Shown piece after piece: positions 7,112 to 15,249 of a stretch of 64,000 nt of DNA. The stretch's first letter is position 1. The number at the start of each line of letters is the position of its first letter. The translations under genes and the position numbers were made by a program. This DNA comes from Flavobacterium sp. N502540 (GTDB taxonomy: Bacteria; Bacteroidota; Bacteroidia; Flavobacteriales; Flavobacteriaceae). Under the pieces are notes generated by a model. That model saw only the letters and a program-made list of their open reading frames with translations, ran no database searches and was not told the origin of the DNA. The stretch lies in assembly GCF_025947365.1 (NCBI RefSeq), contig NZ_CP110012.1, forward strand, positions 2,046,001 through 2,110,000, given 5' to 3'.

Positions 7112-7597
7112 CTATTTTTTTTCTTTTGCCTTGAGAATAACAGGTAAGATAAATTGTGTTTTTACCGGAATTCCACGTTTAAGTGCCGGATTTACTTTAG
7201 GGAAATCGACTAGGCGGGCATGTAGAATGCTATCGATTTTAATAGTGTCGTAGGCAACAGAATCTTTAGGAAATTGAGGTTCGAATTTCATTGTTGAGTT
7301 TGGAAAAACGGTCACTTTCACTTCGATGGTGTCTAGTTCGGGATAGAGTATGGAAAGGGTGTCAATATCCAGTTTTTCCTGAATAAGTTGTGCCATTACC
7401 TCAAAAAAGCATTGTTGACGTTGCTTTTTATCGGTAATTTTTTCGCAATTGGCAACAGATGGAAACTCATCAACTTCTTTCCAGTTAATCGATTTTAGTT
7501 CTTTTTGAAGCAACTCTTTTTCAGACGGAACCTTCTTCTCAAAATATTGACAAGAATGGAAAAACAGAATTACAAATAAAAGGAAAAACTTCTTCAA
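7112..7597 (-). CDS. Lipoprotein with TonB C-terminal-like domain
   Basis: A 161-residue predicted lipoprotein. The signal peptide MKKFFLLFVILFFHSC ends in a lipobox-like FHSC with Cys16. The C-terminal half (IEVKVTVFPNS then LHARLVDFPKVNPALKRGIPVKTQFILPVIL) resembles the TonB C-terminal fold, in which a similar strand ends in xVPVxFxLPIxF-type residues. It lacks the proline-rich periplasmic span and inner-membrane anchor of a working TonB. I infer a periplasmic-facing lipoprotein that borrows the fold for binding. Two small secreted proteins sit in tandem here, separated by 47 bp. Confidence 0.65.
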   Translation of the reverse strand: MKKFFLLFVILFFHSCQYFEKKVPSEKELLQKELKSINWKEVDEFPSVANCEKITDKKQRQQCFFEVMAQLIQEKLDIDTLSILYPELDTIEVKVTVFPNSTMKFEPQFPKDSVAYDTIKIDSILHARLVDFPKVNPALKRGIPVKTQFILPVILKAKEKK

Positions 7598-7644
7598 GAC
7601 TTTGATGTTGGATTGAATAAATAAATTAGAATATAAAAATACAA

Positions 7645-8028
7645 TTATTTTTTTTGAGAAGCTTTGAATTGCAAATAATCTTCATAATTTTCCGACAGCC
7701 ATTTTTCTTTGTTTTTTGCTGCAACTTCTTTTTCTTCAGGATATAAAGAAGCTAGCCGGTCAGAGAAAGTAGCAATTCGAACAGTGTAATTGTAGTACTC
7801 CGTTTTGTTTAATACAATATTTGGATCATTTTTTCGATTAAAATATTCGAAAAATAAAATATTAAAATCTTTCATCGAAAAGTTGAGCACTTTTTTCTTA
7901 TTACTTTTATAAATACTGTCTTGCAGAAGTCTGTCGTCGATTGAGAGAGTTTTAGTTTGGGCATGCAAATTGCTATTGATGACAAGGATCAAAAAACTAC
8001 AGGAGATAAATTGCAAAAATTGACGCAT
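7645..8028 (-). CDS. Small secreted hypothetical protein
   Basis: A 127-residue protein with a clear Sec signal peptide (MRQFLQFISCSFLILVINSNLHAQ, cut after HAQ). The mature part is short, charged and mostly helical (KKKVLNFSMKDFNILFFEYF, ending EDYLQFKASQKK). I recognise no domain. It is probably periplasmic. The neighbouring lipoprotein gene lies downstream on the same strand and could share its transcript. Confidence 0.7.
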   Translation of the reverse strand: MRQFLQFISCSFLILVINSNLHAQTKTLSIDDRLLQDSIYKSNKKKVLNFSMKDFNILFFEYFNRKNDPNIVLNKTEYYNYTVRIATFSDRLASLYPEEKEVAAKNKEKWLSENYEDYLQFKASQKK

Positions 8029-8078
8029 TAATTTGTTCCTTTAGAAAGTTTGCAGATCAAATTTACAAAAAAATAGAC

Positions 8079-8579
8079 ATGGATTTACTATTGTTGTTGC
8101 TTGGATTTATATGCATGATTGTTGGGATTTTTGGTAGTTTTCTGCCTGTATTACCCGGATTGTCATCTTGCTGGGTGGGGTTGTTACTGCTGTACCTGAC
8201 CAAAGCAGTTGAAAACAATTATTGGGCTTTAGGTATTACACTTTTACTAACGATTGTAATTACGATTCTTGATTATATCATTCCGGCAAAAGGGACTAAA
8301 AAATTTGGAGGGAGTTCGTATGGCGTATGGGGAACTAACATTGGTTTAATTGTAGGTATTATTGCTCCTATTCCTTTTGGAGTTATTATTGGGCCTTTTG
8401 TAGGGGCTTTCGTTGGAGAATTAATTTATGATTCGACCAATCATCAAAGAGCACTGAAAGCGGCAACAGGATCCGTTTTAGGTTTTTTGGCTTCGAGTTT
8501 CGTGAATTTTTTATGCTGCATTATTTTCCTGGGTATTTTTATTAGCATTGTCTGGCAAAATCGCTTATTACTGTTTTAA
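8079..8579 (+). CDS. DUF456 domain membrane protein
   Basis: A 166-residue protein with four to five membrane helices and the DUF456 layout. It opens with an N-terminal glycine-rich hairpin (GFICMIVGIFGSFLPVLPG), then IPAKGTKKFGGSSYGVWGTNIGLIVG, then GPFVGAFVGELIYD and ATGSVLGFLASSFVNF. The repeated small-residue GxxxG motifs are reminiscent of glycine-zipper membrane proteins. Function is unknown for the family. The gene stands alone, divergent from the small secreted protein. Confidence 0.88.
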   Translation: MDLLLLLLGFICMIVGIFGSFLPVLPGLSSCWVGLLLLYLTKAVENNYWALGITLLLTIVITILDYIIPAKGTKKFGGSSYGVWGTNIGLIVGIIAPIPFGVIIGPFVGAFVGELIYDSTNHQRALKAATGSVLGFLASSFVNFLCCIIFLGIFISIVWQNRLLLF

Positions 8580-8859
8580 ATAGCGTATTTATCCTTAAGC
8601 ATTTTCTTATTTTTTCATTTTTTATCAAAAAAAAGGTATTTTTTTTTCAAACCATTTTTGTTTGTTTTGATAACGAATGGGTTATGTTTACTGGAGGTTC
8701 GGAATTTTTATGTTTAACAACTGTTTAAGCTACAATTCATCATTTAACTTATTTTTTGGAAATGTTAGAATATTTTATATTTTTATCCTGATAAACGATA
8801 AAAAGCCTCACTTCGTCGATTATTTTTAACGGATTTAAATAATTTCAAACAAGTTAAAT

Positions 8860-9462
8860 ATGACTCCTAACCTACAAATTGAACTTAGACGTTTTATTTC
8901 TTCTAATGTTGTTTCAAAGTTGAACAAGTTTTATTTTGAAAATGATGCACTTTTAATTAAAGGAATTGATGTTTCGATAGGTACGGTTTTAATGGGGTTG
9001 TATAACAGGGCGGAGGAGTTGGATTTTTACAAGGGAATTACTTCAATGATGCAGGACGATTCTACTTTCTATCAGGAAGTCGATTTTACATCAGGACGTA
9101 TTTTATCAGTTGATGATTGTTATCGATTAGAAGGGAATAGTTTGCTGAAAGAAATATTTACCAATAAAAAAGGCAGGATTTCTGAAATGATTTCTAATGA
9201 AGTTGGAATCAAAAGTGAAACAGCCCGAGAAATTCTTAATTTTTCTGCCTTATTAGTCGTCTCTTATCTTAAGAATAATATCCAAATATTAGAGAGTTTA
9301 AAATTGCTTTTAGAAGATCAAAAAAGAGATATTTTAAACAGTATTCCTCCCGGAATCAAAATTATCCTCGGTTTTTCCTGTTACGAAACGGTAGAAGAAA
9401 AAAACCAATCTATAGGAAGATCTATTTTTACTTTATTCGGTCATAACTTTTTCAGCTTCTAA
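8860..9462 (+). CDS. DUF937 domain-containing protein
   Basis: A 200-residue protein whose central region follows the DUF937 pattern: LLIKGIDVSIGTVLMGLYNRA near the N terminus, then GNSLLKEIFTNKKGRISEMI, ISNEVGIKSETAREILNFSALLVVSYL. In many members a C-terminal OmpA-type peptidoglycan-binding domain follows; here it is absent and the protein ends soon after a short hydrophobic segment. There is no signal peptide. About 280 bp of gene-free A+T-rich DNA precede it, in which I see no clear promoter, RNA or repeat. Confidence 0.75.
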   Translation: MTPNLQIELRRFISSNVVSKLNKFYFENDALLIKGIDVSIGTVLMGLYNRAEELDFYKGITSMMQDDSTFYQEVDFTSGRILSVDDCYRLEGNSLLKEIFTNKKGRISEMISNEVGIKSETAREILNFSALLVVSYLKNNIQILESLKLLLEDQKRDILNSIPPGIKIILGFSCYETVEEKNQSIGRSIFTLFGHNFFSF

Positions 9463-9468
9463 ATAAAA

Positions 9469-9499
9469 AAATCCCGTCTTACAGTGTAAAACAGGATTT
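9469..9499. terminator. Bidirectional terminator between convergent genes
   Basis: AAATCCCGTCTTACA pairs with TGTAAAACAGGATTT (two weak positions), with A runs on the left and T-rich DNA on the right. It serves the DUF937 gene (+) and the pseudouridine synthase gene (-). Confidence 0.7.
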
Positions 9500-9525
9500 A
9501 TATTTAAATCAATTTGAGTAGTTTC

Positions 9526-10434
9526 TTATACGTTTTTCAAGTTGATAACTTCTTGGTCAGTTAAAAAACGCCAGTTACCTCTCGGTAAATTCTTTTTAGT
9601 TAAACCTGCAAACGATACACGGTCAATACGTAATACATCATAGTCAAAGTTTTCGAAAATAGCACGTACTACTTTTACATTCGAAGAACGTAATTTAAGA
9701 CCTACTTCACTTTTTGCTTCTTTTTCAATATAACTGATTTCTTCTACGAAAACCCGGTGTCCGTCAAGAACTAAGCCTTTACTTATTTTTTCTAAATCTT
9801 CAAATTTCAAGTTTTTATCCAAAGAAACCTGGTAAATTTTAGATGATTTTTGATTTGGTAAAGTAAATTTACGAATCATGTCTGTGTCGTTAGTAAACAG
9901 CAATAAACCGGTTGTGTTTTTGTCCATTCTTCCAATCGGAGCAATTTTTGCCGTTGTAGAACCACGAACTAACTCTAAAACATTACGATATTCCTGACCC
10001 TCGTCAAGAGCAGTGGTAAAGTTTTTAGGTTTGTTTAATAAGATGTATTCTTTCTTTTCAGGAGTCAAAGTAACACCGTCGAAATTTACAACATCATTTA
10101 ATTTTACTAAATAACCCATTTCAGTTACCGGAACTCCATTTACTTTAACATTTCCGGACTGAATGTATATATCGGCATCACGACGAGAACAAACACCTGA
10201 ATTTGAGATGTATTTGTTTAAACGAATTTCGTCTGAAGCTTTTTGTCTTTTTGGAGCCTGATTCTGTTTTTTAATTTTCTGCGCCTTTTCTTCTTCGGCA
10301 GCCTTCACAGCAGGTTTCACCTTTTTCGGCCCTTGAGCACGTTTTGCCATAGGAGGTTTTGGCTTGTTAGAGTTTGGTCTTGAGCTATTTGGTCTCGAAC
10401 CGCCTCTTTTATTATTGCCTTCCTTATTGTTCAT
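9526..10434 (-). CDS. RsuA/RluB-type rRNA pseudouridine synthase
   Basis: A 302-residue enzyme that converts uridine to pseudouridine in ribosomal RNA. The first about 70 residues are a basic, low-complexity tail rich in Lys, Arg, Ser, Asn and Pro, common in flavobacterial members and likely RNA-binding. An S4 domain follows (IRLNKYISNSGVCSRRDAD). The catalytic domain carries the family motif GRMDKNTTGLLLFTND with the catalytic Asp, followed by KIYQV and LRSSNVKVVRAIF. The RsuA/RluB/RluE/RluF subgroup is clear from the S4 plus GRxDxxTxGLLL pairing; which rRNA position it modifies cannot be read from sequence. Confidence 0.92.
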   Translation of the reverse strand: MNNKEGNNKRGGSRPNSSRPNSNKPKPPMAKRAQGPKKVKPAVKAAEEEKAQKIKKQNQAPKRQKASDEIRLNKYISNSGVCSRRDADIYIQSGNVKVNGVPVTEMGYLVKLNDVVNFDGVTLTPEKKEYILLNKPKNFTTALDEGQEYRNVLELVRGSTTAKIAPIGRMDKNTTGLLLFTNDTDMIRKFTLPNQKSSKIYQVSLDKNLKFEDLEKISKGLVLDGHRVFVEEISYIEKEAKSEVGLKLRSSNVKVVRAIFENFDYDVLRIDRVSFAGLTKKNLPRGNWRFLTDQEVINLKNV

Positions 10435-10629
10435 AAATTCTGTAATTTGTGCAAAGATAGTTTATTCTTGCTAAATAATCCTAAGTTCATTGTTCTTAGA
10501 TTGATAGCTGTTGTTTTTTAGAGTTATAAGAGTGTTACAATTGTCTTTTTTTAAGCATTTTGAAAGTTACACTATGGAGATTTTGCACTGTGAAAGCAAA
10601 ACAAAGGGCAAAAATGAGCTATTACACCG

Positions 10630-11586
10630 TTAAGATTTTAGTAATAAATTTTTCCCATGCCATAAGACGGCTGGATTAATTAATACGATGCAAAATACTC
10701 CCGAAACAATCAGGAATTTTAAAATATTGTGTAATAGTAAAAATTGTTCCTTAGAGTTTGATTTCCATAAATAAATCAGGAAAAACAGCAATATGCCAAA
10801 ACAGACATAAAAGTAAATGTCCATATAACCCACATCGTAAATGTTGATTAAAATATAAACCGGAACCACTGTCAGGATCGTTAAAACTGTAATGATTTGT
10901 TTGGAAACCGTTTCGTTGTAAAGTATTGGGATTGTCCTGTAATTGTTAGCTAAATCACCTTTAAGATTCTCCAGATCTTTTATCATTTCCCGGATGAGCA
11001 ACAATAAAAACAAGAAAACCGCATGAGATGAAATAACCATGAAATGACTCATGTGATTCTCGATTTCTTCAAATGAAATTTTATTATAGAAATATAACAG
11101 AATAGCAAAGAATGGAACTACTGCCAGGAAGGCCGCACAGAGATTACCAACAATAGGATATTTTTTTATTTTATGAGAGTAGAACCAAATGAGGAAAATG
11201 TATGCCGAAAAGAATAGAAAAGCACGCCAGGAAACAATCAGCGCCATTAAGGCCGCAATGAAGTTGAGTGTAAAATAAACAGATAGTTTTGTTTTTTGGC
11301 TGACTAATCTGTCTAACATTGATTTGTTAGGTCTGTTGATTAAATCTTTTTGACTGTCGTAGAAATTATTGATAATATAACCCGAAGCAATAGTGATTGC
11401 GGAAGCAAAAACGATTAAAAATAAATTGAAATCCAGCAAAATATCCAGTGCTCTTTTTTCCGGTGCCAGTATAAAAATAGAGGATAAGTATTGAGCCAAA
11501 ACAATAATCGGGATGTTATAGCCTCTCACTACGGAGAACAAACTAACAATTTTCATTACTAAAAGTTTGTGCTGTCTGCTTAACAT
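10630..11586 (-). CDS. UbiA-family prenyltransferase (GGGP geranylgeranyltransferase-like)
   Basis: A 318-residue integral membrane prenyltransferase of the UbiA superfamily, with eight to nine helices. The first Asp-rich site is NNFYDSQKDLINRPNKSM (NxxxDxxxD), and the second is REMIKDLENLKGDLANNYRTIP (DxxxD-type). The Bacteroidota members of this branch are usually annotated as geranylgeranylglycerol-phosphate geranylgeranyltransferase, an enzyme of archaeal ether lipids, though their role in bacteria is unsettled. Two mevalonate-pathway genes lie just upstream on the same strand, which fits a shared isoprenoid supply. Superfamily is certain; acceptor substrate is not. Confidence 0.85.
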   Translation of the reverse strand: MLSRQHKLLVMKIVSLFSVVRGYNIPIIVLAQYLSSIFILAPEKRALDILLDFNLFLIVFASAITIASGYIINNFYDSQKDLINRPNKSMLDRLVSQKTKLSVYFTLNFIAALMALIVSWRAFLFFSAYIFLIWFYSHKIKKYPIVGNLCAAFLAVVPFFAILLYFYNKISFEEIENHMSHFMVISSHAVFLFLLLLIREMIKDLENLKGDLANNYRTIPILYNETVSKQIITVLTILTVVPVYILINIYDVGYMDIYFYVCFGILLFFLIYLWKSNSKEQFLLLHNILKFLIVSGVFCIVLINPAVLWHGKNLLLKS

Positions 11587-11677
11587 TTTTTGAGTTTGGT
11601 TTCAGGTTTTAATTCTAGACTTGTTTTTAGGTTCTCCTTCTGCAAAACATAGACAGACTCCCGGTGAATTTGTAGCA

Positions 11678-11905
11678 TCAGGAGTCGAAAAGGAAAAGTT
11701 GTGATCCGGTTGCAGAGCAGATAAAGACAATGACAGCAACCTCTTCAATAACCAATGCTAAAAACTTTACTTTCGTGTAGTGAACAGTGATTTTGTGAAC
11801 AATATTAAATCCTTTTTCTAAAAGTGTCGCTAATAAAATTAAAGGTGTTAAAAATAGAATTCCTCCTGAAAAAGCCGCTTTGTTAATCTTTAAAATACTA
11901 TTCAT
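11678..11905 (-). CDS. Short membrane ORF, possible DUF502 remnant
   Basis: A 75-residue protein with two hydrophobic segments. Its first 40 residues (AFSGGILFLTPLILLATLLEKGFNIVHKI) resemble the N terminus of DUF502 membrane proteins, which normally run to about 200 residues with a second helix and a soluble domain. Here the ORF stops soon after the second helix, at GSQLFLFDS. Only about 90 bp separate it from the next gene, so a full-length gene does not fit. It may be a degraded DUF502 gene or a naturally short relative. Low certainty. Confidence 0.5.
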   Translation of the reverse strand: MNSILKINKAAFSGGILFLTPLILLATLLEKGFNIVHKITVHYTKVKFLALVIEEVAVIVFICSATGSQLFLFDS

Positions 11906-11958
11906 AAGTTTAAACTTTTAAGGCCTATTTAAAGAAAGCGGGTTTTAAAAGACAGGAT

Positions 11959-12897
11959 TTAGAATTGATAAACGACTTCTAATTTATAATCTTTTAAAGA
12001 TGCTTTGGCACGTTCCAAATCCTCGGTAAAGCCCAGAATATAACCGCCTCCTCCGGAACCGCAAAGTTTCAGATAGTAGTCATTCGTGTCAATTCCGTTT
12101 TGCCAGATCCCATGAAATTGTTCCGGAATCATTGGTTTGAAGTTGTTTAAAACGACTTTTGATAGCTTTTTAGTATTAGTAAACAACGATTTCATGTCAC
12201 CATGTAAAAAGTTTTCTACACAAGCATCGGTATATTTTACAAACTGATTTTTAAGCATAGTACGGAAGCCTTTGTCTTTCAGGCTTTCCATGAAAATGTT
12301 AACCATCGGAGCAGTTTCGCCTACAATTCCTGAATCTAACAAAAATACAGCCCCTTTTCCATCAAAACTCTGAGTTGGAATTCCGGTTGCTTCAATGTTA
12401 TCTTTCGAATTGATTAAAATAGGAATGCTTAAGTAACTGTTTAAAGGATCTAAACCAGAGCTTTTTCCATGGAAGAAACTTTCCATTTGAGCGAAAATAT
12501 TCTTTAATTGTAATAGCTTTTCGCGAGTCAGATTTTCTAAAACGGTTATTTTATGAGTAGCGTATTTATCGTAAATTGCGGCAACAAGTGCACCACTGCT
12601 TCCTACTCCGTATCCTTGTGGAATACTGGAATCGAAATACATTCCGGTTTCTACATCATTCTTTAAAGCCATCAAATCGAAAGCAACCAAATCCGGCTGT
12701 TCTGTCTGTAAAGTTTCAAGATAAGCTGCAAAACGTTTTAAGCTTGCGTTGGATGCCATTGCTTCTGCCGAAGGCTCTTCGGTTTTTTTCAAAGCACCGT
12801 TGTAAAAATTATAAGGAATAGAAAGTCCTTTAGAGTCACGGATGATTCCGTACTCTCCAAAGAGTAATATTTTTGAGTAAAATAAGGGTCCTTTCAT
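11959..12897 (-). CDS. Mevalonate kinase-like GHMP kinase
   Basis: A 312-residue GHMP-superfamily kinase. It opens with SKILLFGEYGIIRDSKGLSIP (substrate-binding N terminus), holds the ATP-binding GYGVGSSGALVAAIYDKY, the Ser/Gly loop GKSSGLDPLNSY with the catalytic Asp, and ends with the third motif CGSGGGGYILGF. In the mevalonate pathway it would phosphorylate mevalonate at C5. The link to mvaD, 560 bp upstream on the same strand, supports this. The gene begins 2 bp after the stop codon of a RelE/ParE-type toxin gene, so its transcription may run through the toxin-antitoxin pair. Confidence 0.88.
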   Translation of the reverse strand: MKGPLFYSKILLFGEYGIIRDSKGLSIPYNFYNGALKKTEEPSAEAMASNASLKRFAAYLETLQTEQPDLVAFDLMALKNDVETGMYFDSSIPQGYGVGSSGALVAAIYDKYATHKITVLENLTREKLLQLKNIFAQMESFFHGKSSGLDPLNSYLSIPILINSKDNIEATGIPTQSFDGKGAVFLLDSGIVGETAPMVNIFMESLKDKGFRTMLKNQFVKYTDACVENFLHGDMKSLFTNTKKLSKVVLNNFKPMIPEQFHGIWQNGIDTNDYYLKLCGSGGGGYILGFTEDLERAKASLKDYKLEVVYQF

Positions 12898-12899
12898 GT

Positions 12900-13202
12900 T
12901 TATATTATGTCTTTTTTTATTTTATTTGGGTCTTGTCTGGTGTCAAAAAAAGCAATTATCTCAATTCTTTTATTGTTGAATTTATAGAATAATGTTGATT
13001 GTTTTGTAATCACACATTTATGTACTTTTTTATTGTGCTCAGATTTTGGAAATGCTTCAGGGTTAACTTGAAGAATTTTTACCGTTTGATATAGTTTAAT
13101 TGCAAATTTTTTCCGAATTCTCTCTGACCATTTTACTTCTAAATATTCTAGAAGATTTTCAATAGCTGATTGAGCGAGGTCTGAAATTATAATTTGCCTC
13201 AT
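12900..13202 (-). CDS. RelE/ParE family toxin
   Basis: A 100-residue protein of the type II RelE/ParE toxin family. The pattern is visible: IIISDLAQSAIENLLEYLEVKW (first helix, typical ParE spacing), then ILQVNPEAFPKSEHNKKVHKCVI and the C-terminal strand TLFYKFNNKRIEIIAFFDTRQDP. RelE-like members cleave mRNA on the ribosome, whereas ParE-like members poison gyrase; the DTRQDP ending is common in the ParE branch, but I cannot settle the target. The antitoxin gene lies 4 bp upstream. The pair sits between mvaD and the mevalonate kinase-like gene, on the same strand. Confidence 0.88.
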   Translation of the reverse strand: MRQIIISDLAQSAIENLLEYLEVKWSERIRKKFAIKLYQTVKILQVNPEAFPKSEHNKKVHKCVITKQSTLFYKFNNKRIEIIAFFDTRQDPNKIKKDII

Positions 13203-13206
13203 TCTT

Positions 13207-13431
13207 TCAAATGTGTTTCTTCATCATCGTTTCAAAATCGGAAAATTCACCTTTTTCAATTTGTTCTTCTCCTAATTTAATAACTGCTTTTTGAGCATCT
13301 GTCAAATCATCCCACCAATCTTTTTTCTTTTTGGTCAACAATTCAATGACCGCCTTAATGATTGAAGGATCATTTGTTTCTTGAAGCATATTGATTGCTT
13401 CGCGTTTTTCTAATTGAATGTCCATAATCAA
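13207..13431 (-). CDS. Antitoxin of the RelE/ParE pair
   Basis: A 74-residue acidic and basic mixed protein just before the toxin gene, in the usual antitoxin-first order. The N-terminal half (IQLEKREAINMLQETNDPSI) is helical. The rest (WWDDLTDAQKAVIKLGEEQI) is the widespread 'ADDIMA'-style C-terminal segment, with the DxLTxxQKxxIxxGxxQIxxG pattern seen in many ParD/addiction-module antitoxins of Bacteroidota. It should wrap the toxin and probably represses the pair's own promoter. A second ATG six bases in could also start it. The gap to the mvaD stop is 24 bp. Confidence 0.82.
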   Translation of the reverse strand: MIMDIQLEKREAINMLQETNDPSIIKAVIELLTKKKKDWWDDLTDAQKAVIKLGEEQIEKGEFSDFETMMKKHI

Positions 13432-13455
13432 AATTTTAATTAAAGATACGCAAAA

Positions 13456-14544
13456 TTACAATGCAATTGCACCATCTCCAATTTCGTCGCAAATGTACTG
13501 ACCATTCTGACAAAATACAACTAATTCGTCCTGAATAAATTGTAGTACTTTATCGCTAACGTTTTCGGGATAGAGGACATGAACATTTGCTCCGGCATCA
13601 AGAGTAAAGCAAACCGGAATCTGAGTCTCATTTCGGAACTTCCAGATGGCATTAATGATTTGCAAGGTGTTCGGTTTCATTAAAATATAGTAGGGCATAG
13701 AAGTCATCATCATGGCATGTAATGTCAATGCTTCACTTTCGACTACTTTTATAAATTCGTTCAGATTACCGCTTTCAAAAATGGTAATTAACTGATCCAG
13801 ATTTTCATGCGCCTGAGCAAAACGTCTTTCAGCGTAGGGATGATTGTGCATTAAATCATGTCCAACAGTACTGGAAACTTGTTTTTCACCTTTATCAACC
13901 AGTAAAATGGTATCCTGATAGTTGTTGAAATTTTCGTGAACGGTAGAAGGGAATTCAACACCATACAAATCAGAACTTCCTTTAATATTTGCCTGATTTC
14001 CCCAAGCTACCAGATTTCCTTTTACACTTCTGCAGGCACTTCCGGATCCCAAACGGGCTAAAAAAGAAGCTTTTTGGTAAAAGTAATCTTCAGTCATTTC
14101 AGGATTTAATACTTTCTCTAAACTCATAAAATTCATTGCCAAAGCTGCCATTCCTGAAGCGGAGGAAGCAATCCCTGAACTGTGTGGAAAGGTATTTTGA
14201 GTATCAATAGTAAAATGATACTCTTTCAGAAAAGGTAAATAGATTTCAATTCGTTCCAGAAACTTTTGAATTTTTGGCTTGAAGTCTTCCTTTGGTTTTC
14301 CTTCAAAAAGTAAATCAAAGGAGAAATTACTTGCAGGAGAAGTTTCTCTCTTTGCAAAAGCAAGTTTAGTGATCGTTTTACAATTTTTAAGCGTAAAACT
14401 TACTGAAGGATTTGCCGGAATCTGATTGTCTTTTTTCCCCCAGTATTTTACTAACGCAATATTGCTGGGTGCGCTCCATTCAAAATTTCCGTTTTCGATG
14501 GATGAAGTATAGGTATTAGGAATAAAATCAGCTGCTGTAAACAT
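13456..14544 (-). CDS. mvaD: Diphosphomevalonate decarboxylase
   Basis: A 362-residue enzyme that makes isopentenyl diphosphate from mevalonate 5-diphosphate using ATP. The N-terminal substrate region APSNIALVKYWGKKD is diagnostic for the family (Lys and Trp-Gly-Lys). The GHMP phosphate loop appears as SSGIASSASGMAALAMNF, followed by LARLGSGSACRSVKGN. The C-terminal VCFTLDAGANVHVLYPE carries the conserved Asp of the active site. The length fits the family. It is first in a minus-strand series with the toxin-antitoxin pair and the mevalonate kinase-like gene, and diverges from tspO. Confidence 0.95.
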   Translation of the reverse strand: MFTAADFIPNTYTSSIENGNFEWSAPSNIALVKYWGKKDNQIPANPSVSFTLKNCKTITKLAFAKRETSPASNFSFDLLFEGKPKEDFKPKIQKFLERIEIYLPFLKEYHFTIDTQNTFPHSSGIASSASGMAALAMNFMSLEKVLNPEMTEDYFYQKASFLARLGSGSACRSVKGNLVAWGNQANIKGSSDLYGVEFPSTVHENFNNYQDTILLVDKGEKQVSSTVGHDLMHNHPYAERRFAQAHENLDQLITIFESGNLNEFIKVVESEALTLHAMMMTSMPYYILMKPNTLQIINAIWKFRNETQIPVCFTLDAGANVHVLYPENVSDKVLQFIQDELVVFCQNGQYICDEIGDGAIAL

Positions 14545-14700
14545 GAACTATAAAATTTTGGCAAAGATAGTTTTTAAAATATTGCGTCATATAAGTTCTG
14601 TTGGAAAATGTAAGTCAAGTGCCCACTAATAACAAACTGAAGGGGAATTATAGGATTTACGCCTTCTTTTTGATTATTTTTGGAAAAAAATCATAGTAAA

Positions 14701-15174
14701 ATGAACAAGGCAGCCAAAATTGCAATTGCATTAGTTATTTGTTTAATGGTAGGGTATTCTGCAAGTATAGTGACAAGACCAAGTGTTGAAACATGGTATC
14801 CTACTCTTATAAAACCTCCTTTTAATCCGCCTAATTGGATTTTTATGCCAGTTTGGACATTGCTTTATATTTTTATGGCGGTTGCAGCGGGACTGGTTTG
14901 GGATAAAATAAAAGAGCAGAAAGAGACGGTGAAAATGGCTTTAGGTTTCTTCATCATTCAGCTGACGTTAAACGCGATCTGGTCTTACTTGTTCTTCGAA
15001 TTAAAGAACCCAATGCTAGCCCTAATTGAAATTGTACTTTTATGGCTGATGATTTATGAAACCTATTTGAAATTCATTAAAATCAATAAAATTGCCGGAT
15101 ATTTATTGATTCCGTATATGGTTTGGGTAGCATTTGCTGCAGTTTTAAATGCCAGTATCTGGTGGTTGAATTGA
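14701..15174 (+). CDS. tspO: TspO/MBR family protein
   Basis: A 157-residue five-helix membrane protein of the TspO/peripheral benzodiazepine receptor family, which binds tetrapyrroles and is linked to porphyrin handling and stress. Marks of the family are the tryptophan-rich WYPTLIKPPFNPPNWIFMPVW after the first helix, LTLNAIWSYLFFELKNP in the middle, and the C-terminal ASIWWLN. The start is ATG 14701; an upstream in-frame TTG at 14680 overlaps TATTTTTG (14675-14682), which is a likely -7 promoter element. It stands alone, divergent from mvaD. Confidence 0.93.
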   Translation: MNKAAKIAIALVICLMVGYSASIVTRPSVETWYPTLIKPPFNPPNWIFMPVWTLLYIFMAVAAGLVWDKIKEQKETVKMALGFFIIQLTLNAIWSYLFFELKNPMLALIEIVLLWLMIYETYLKFIKINKIAGYLLIPYMVWVAFAAVLNASIWWLN

Positions 15175-15249
15175 TAAGGTTTGATTTCAGGATTTTTTAT
15201 GATTGAAGCTTTGAGAATACTAAAGTCTGGATGTTGAATTTGTGTATTA

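Noticed and set aside
8580..8859. A riboswitch or small RNA upstream of the DUF937 gene
   Set aside because: The leader is A+T-rich, but I found no stable hairpin or known aptamer words.
14680..14700. TTG start for tspO
   Set aside because: It overlaps the TATTTTTG promoter element; ATG 14701 fits the family N terminus.
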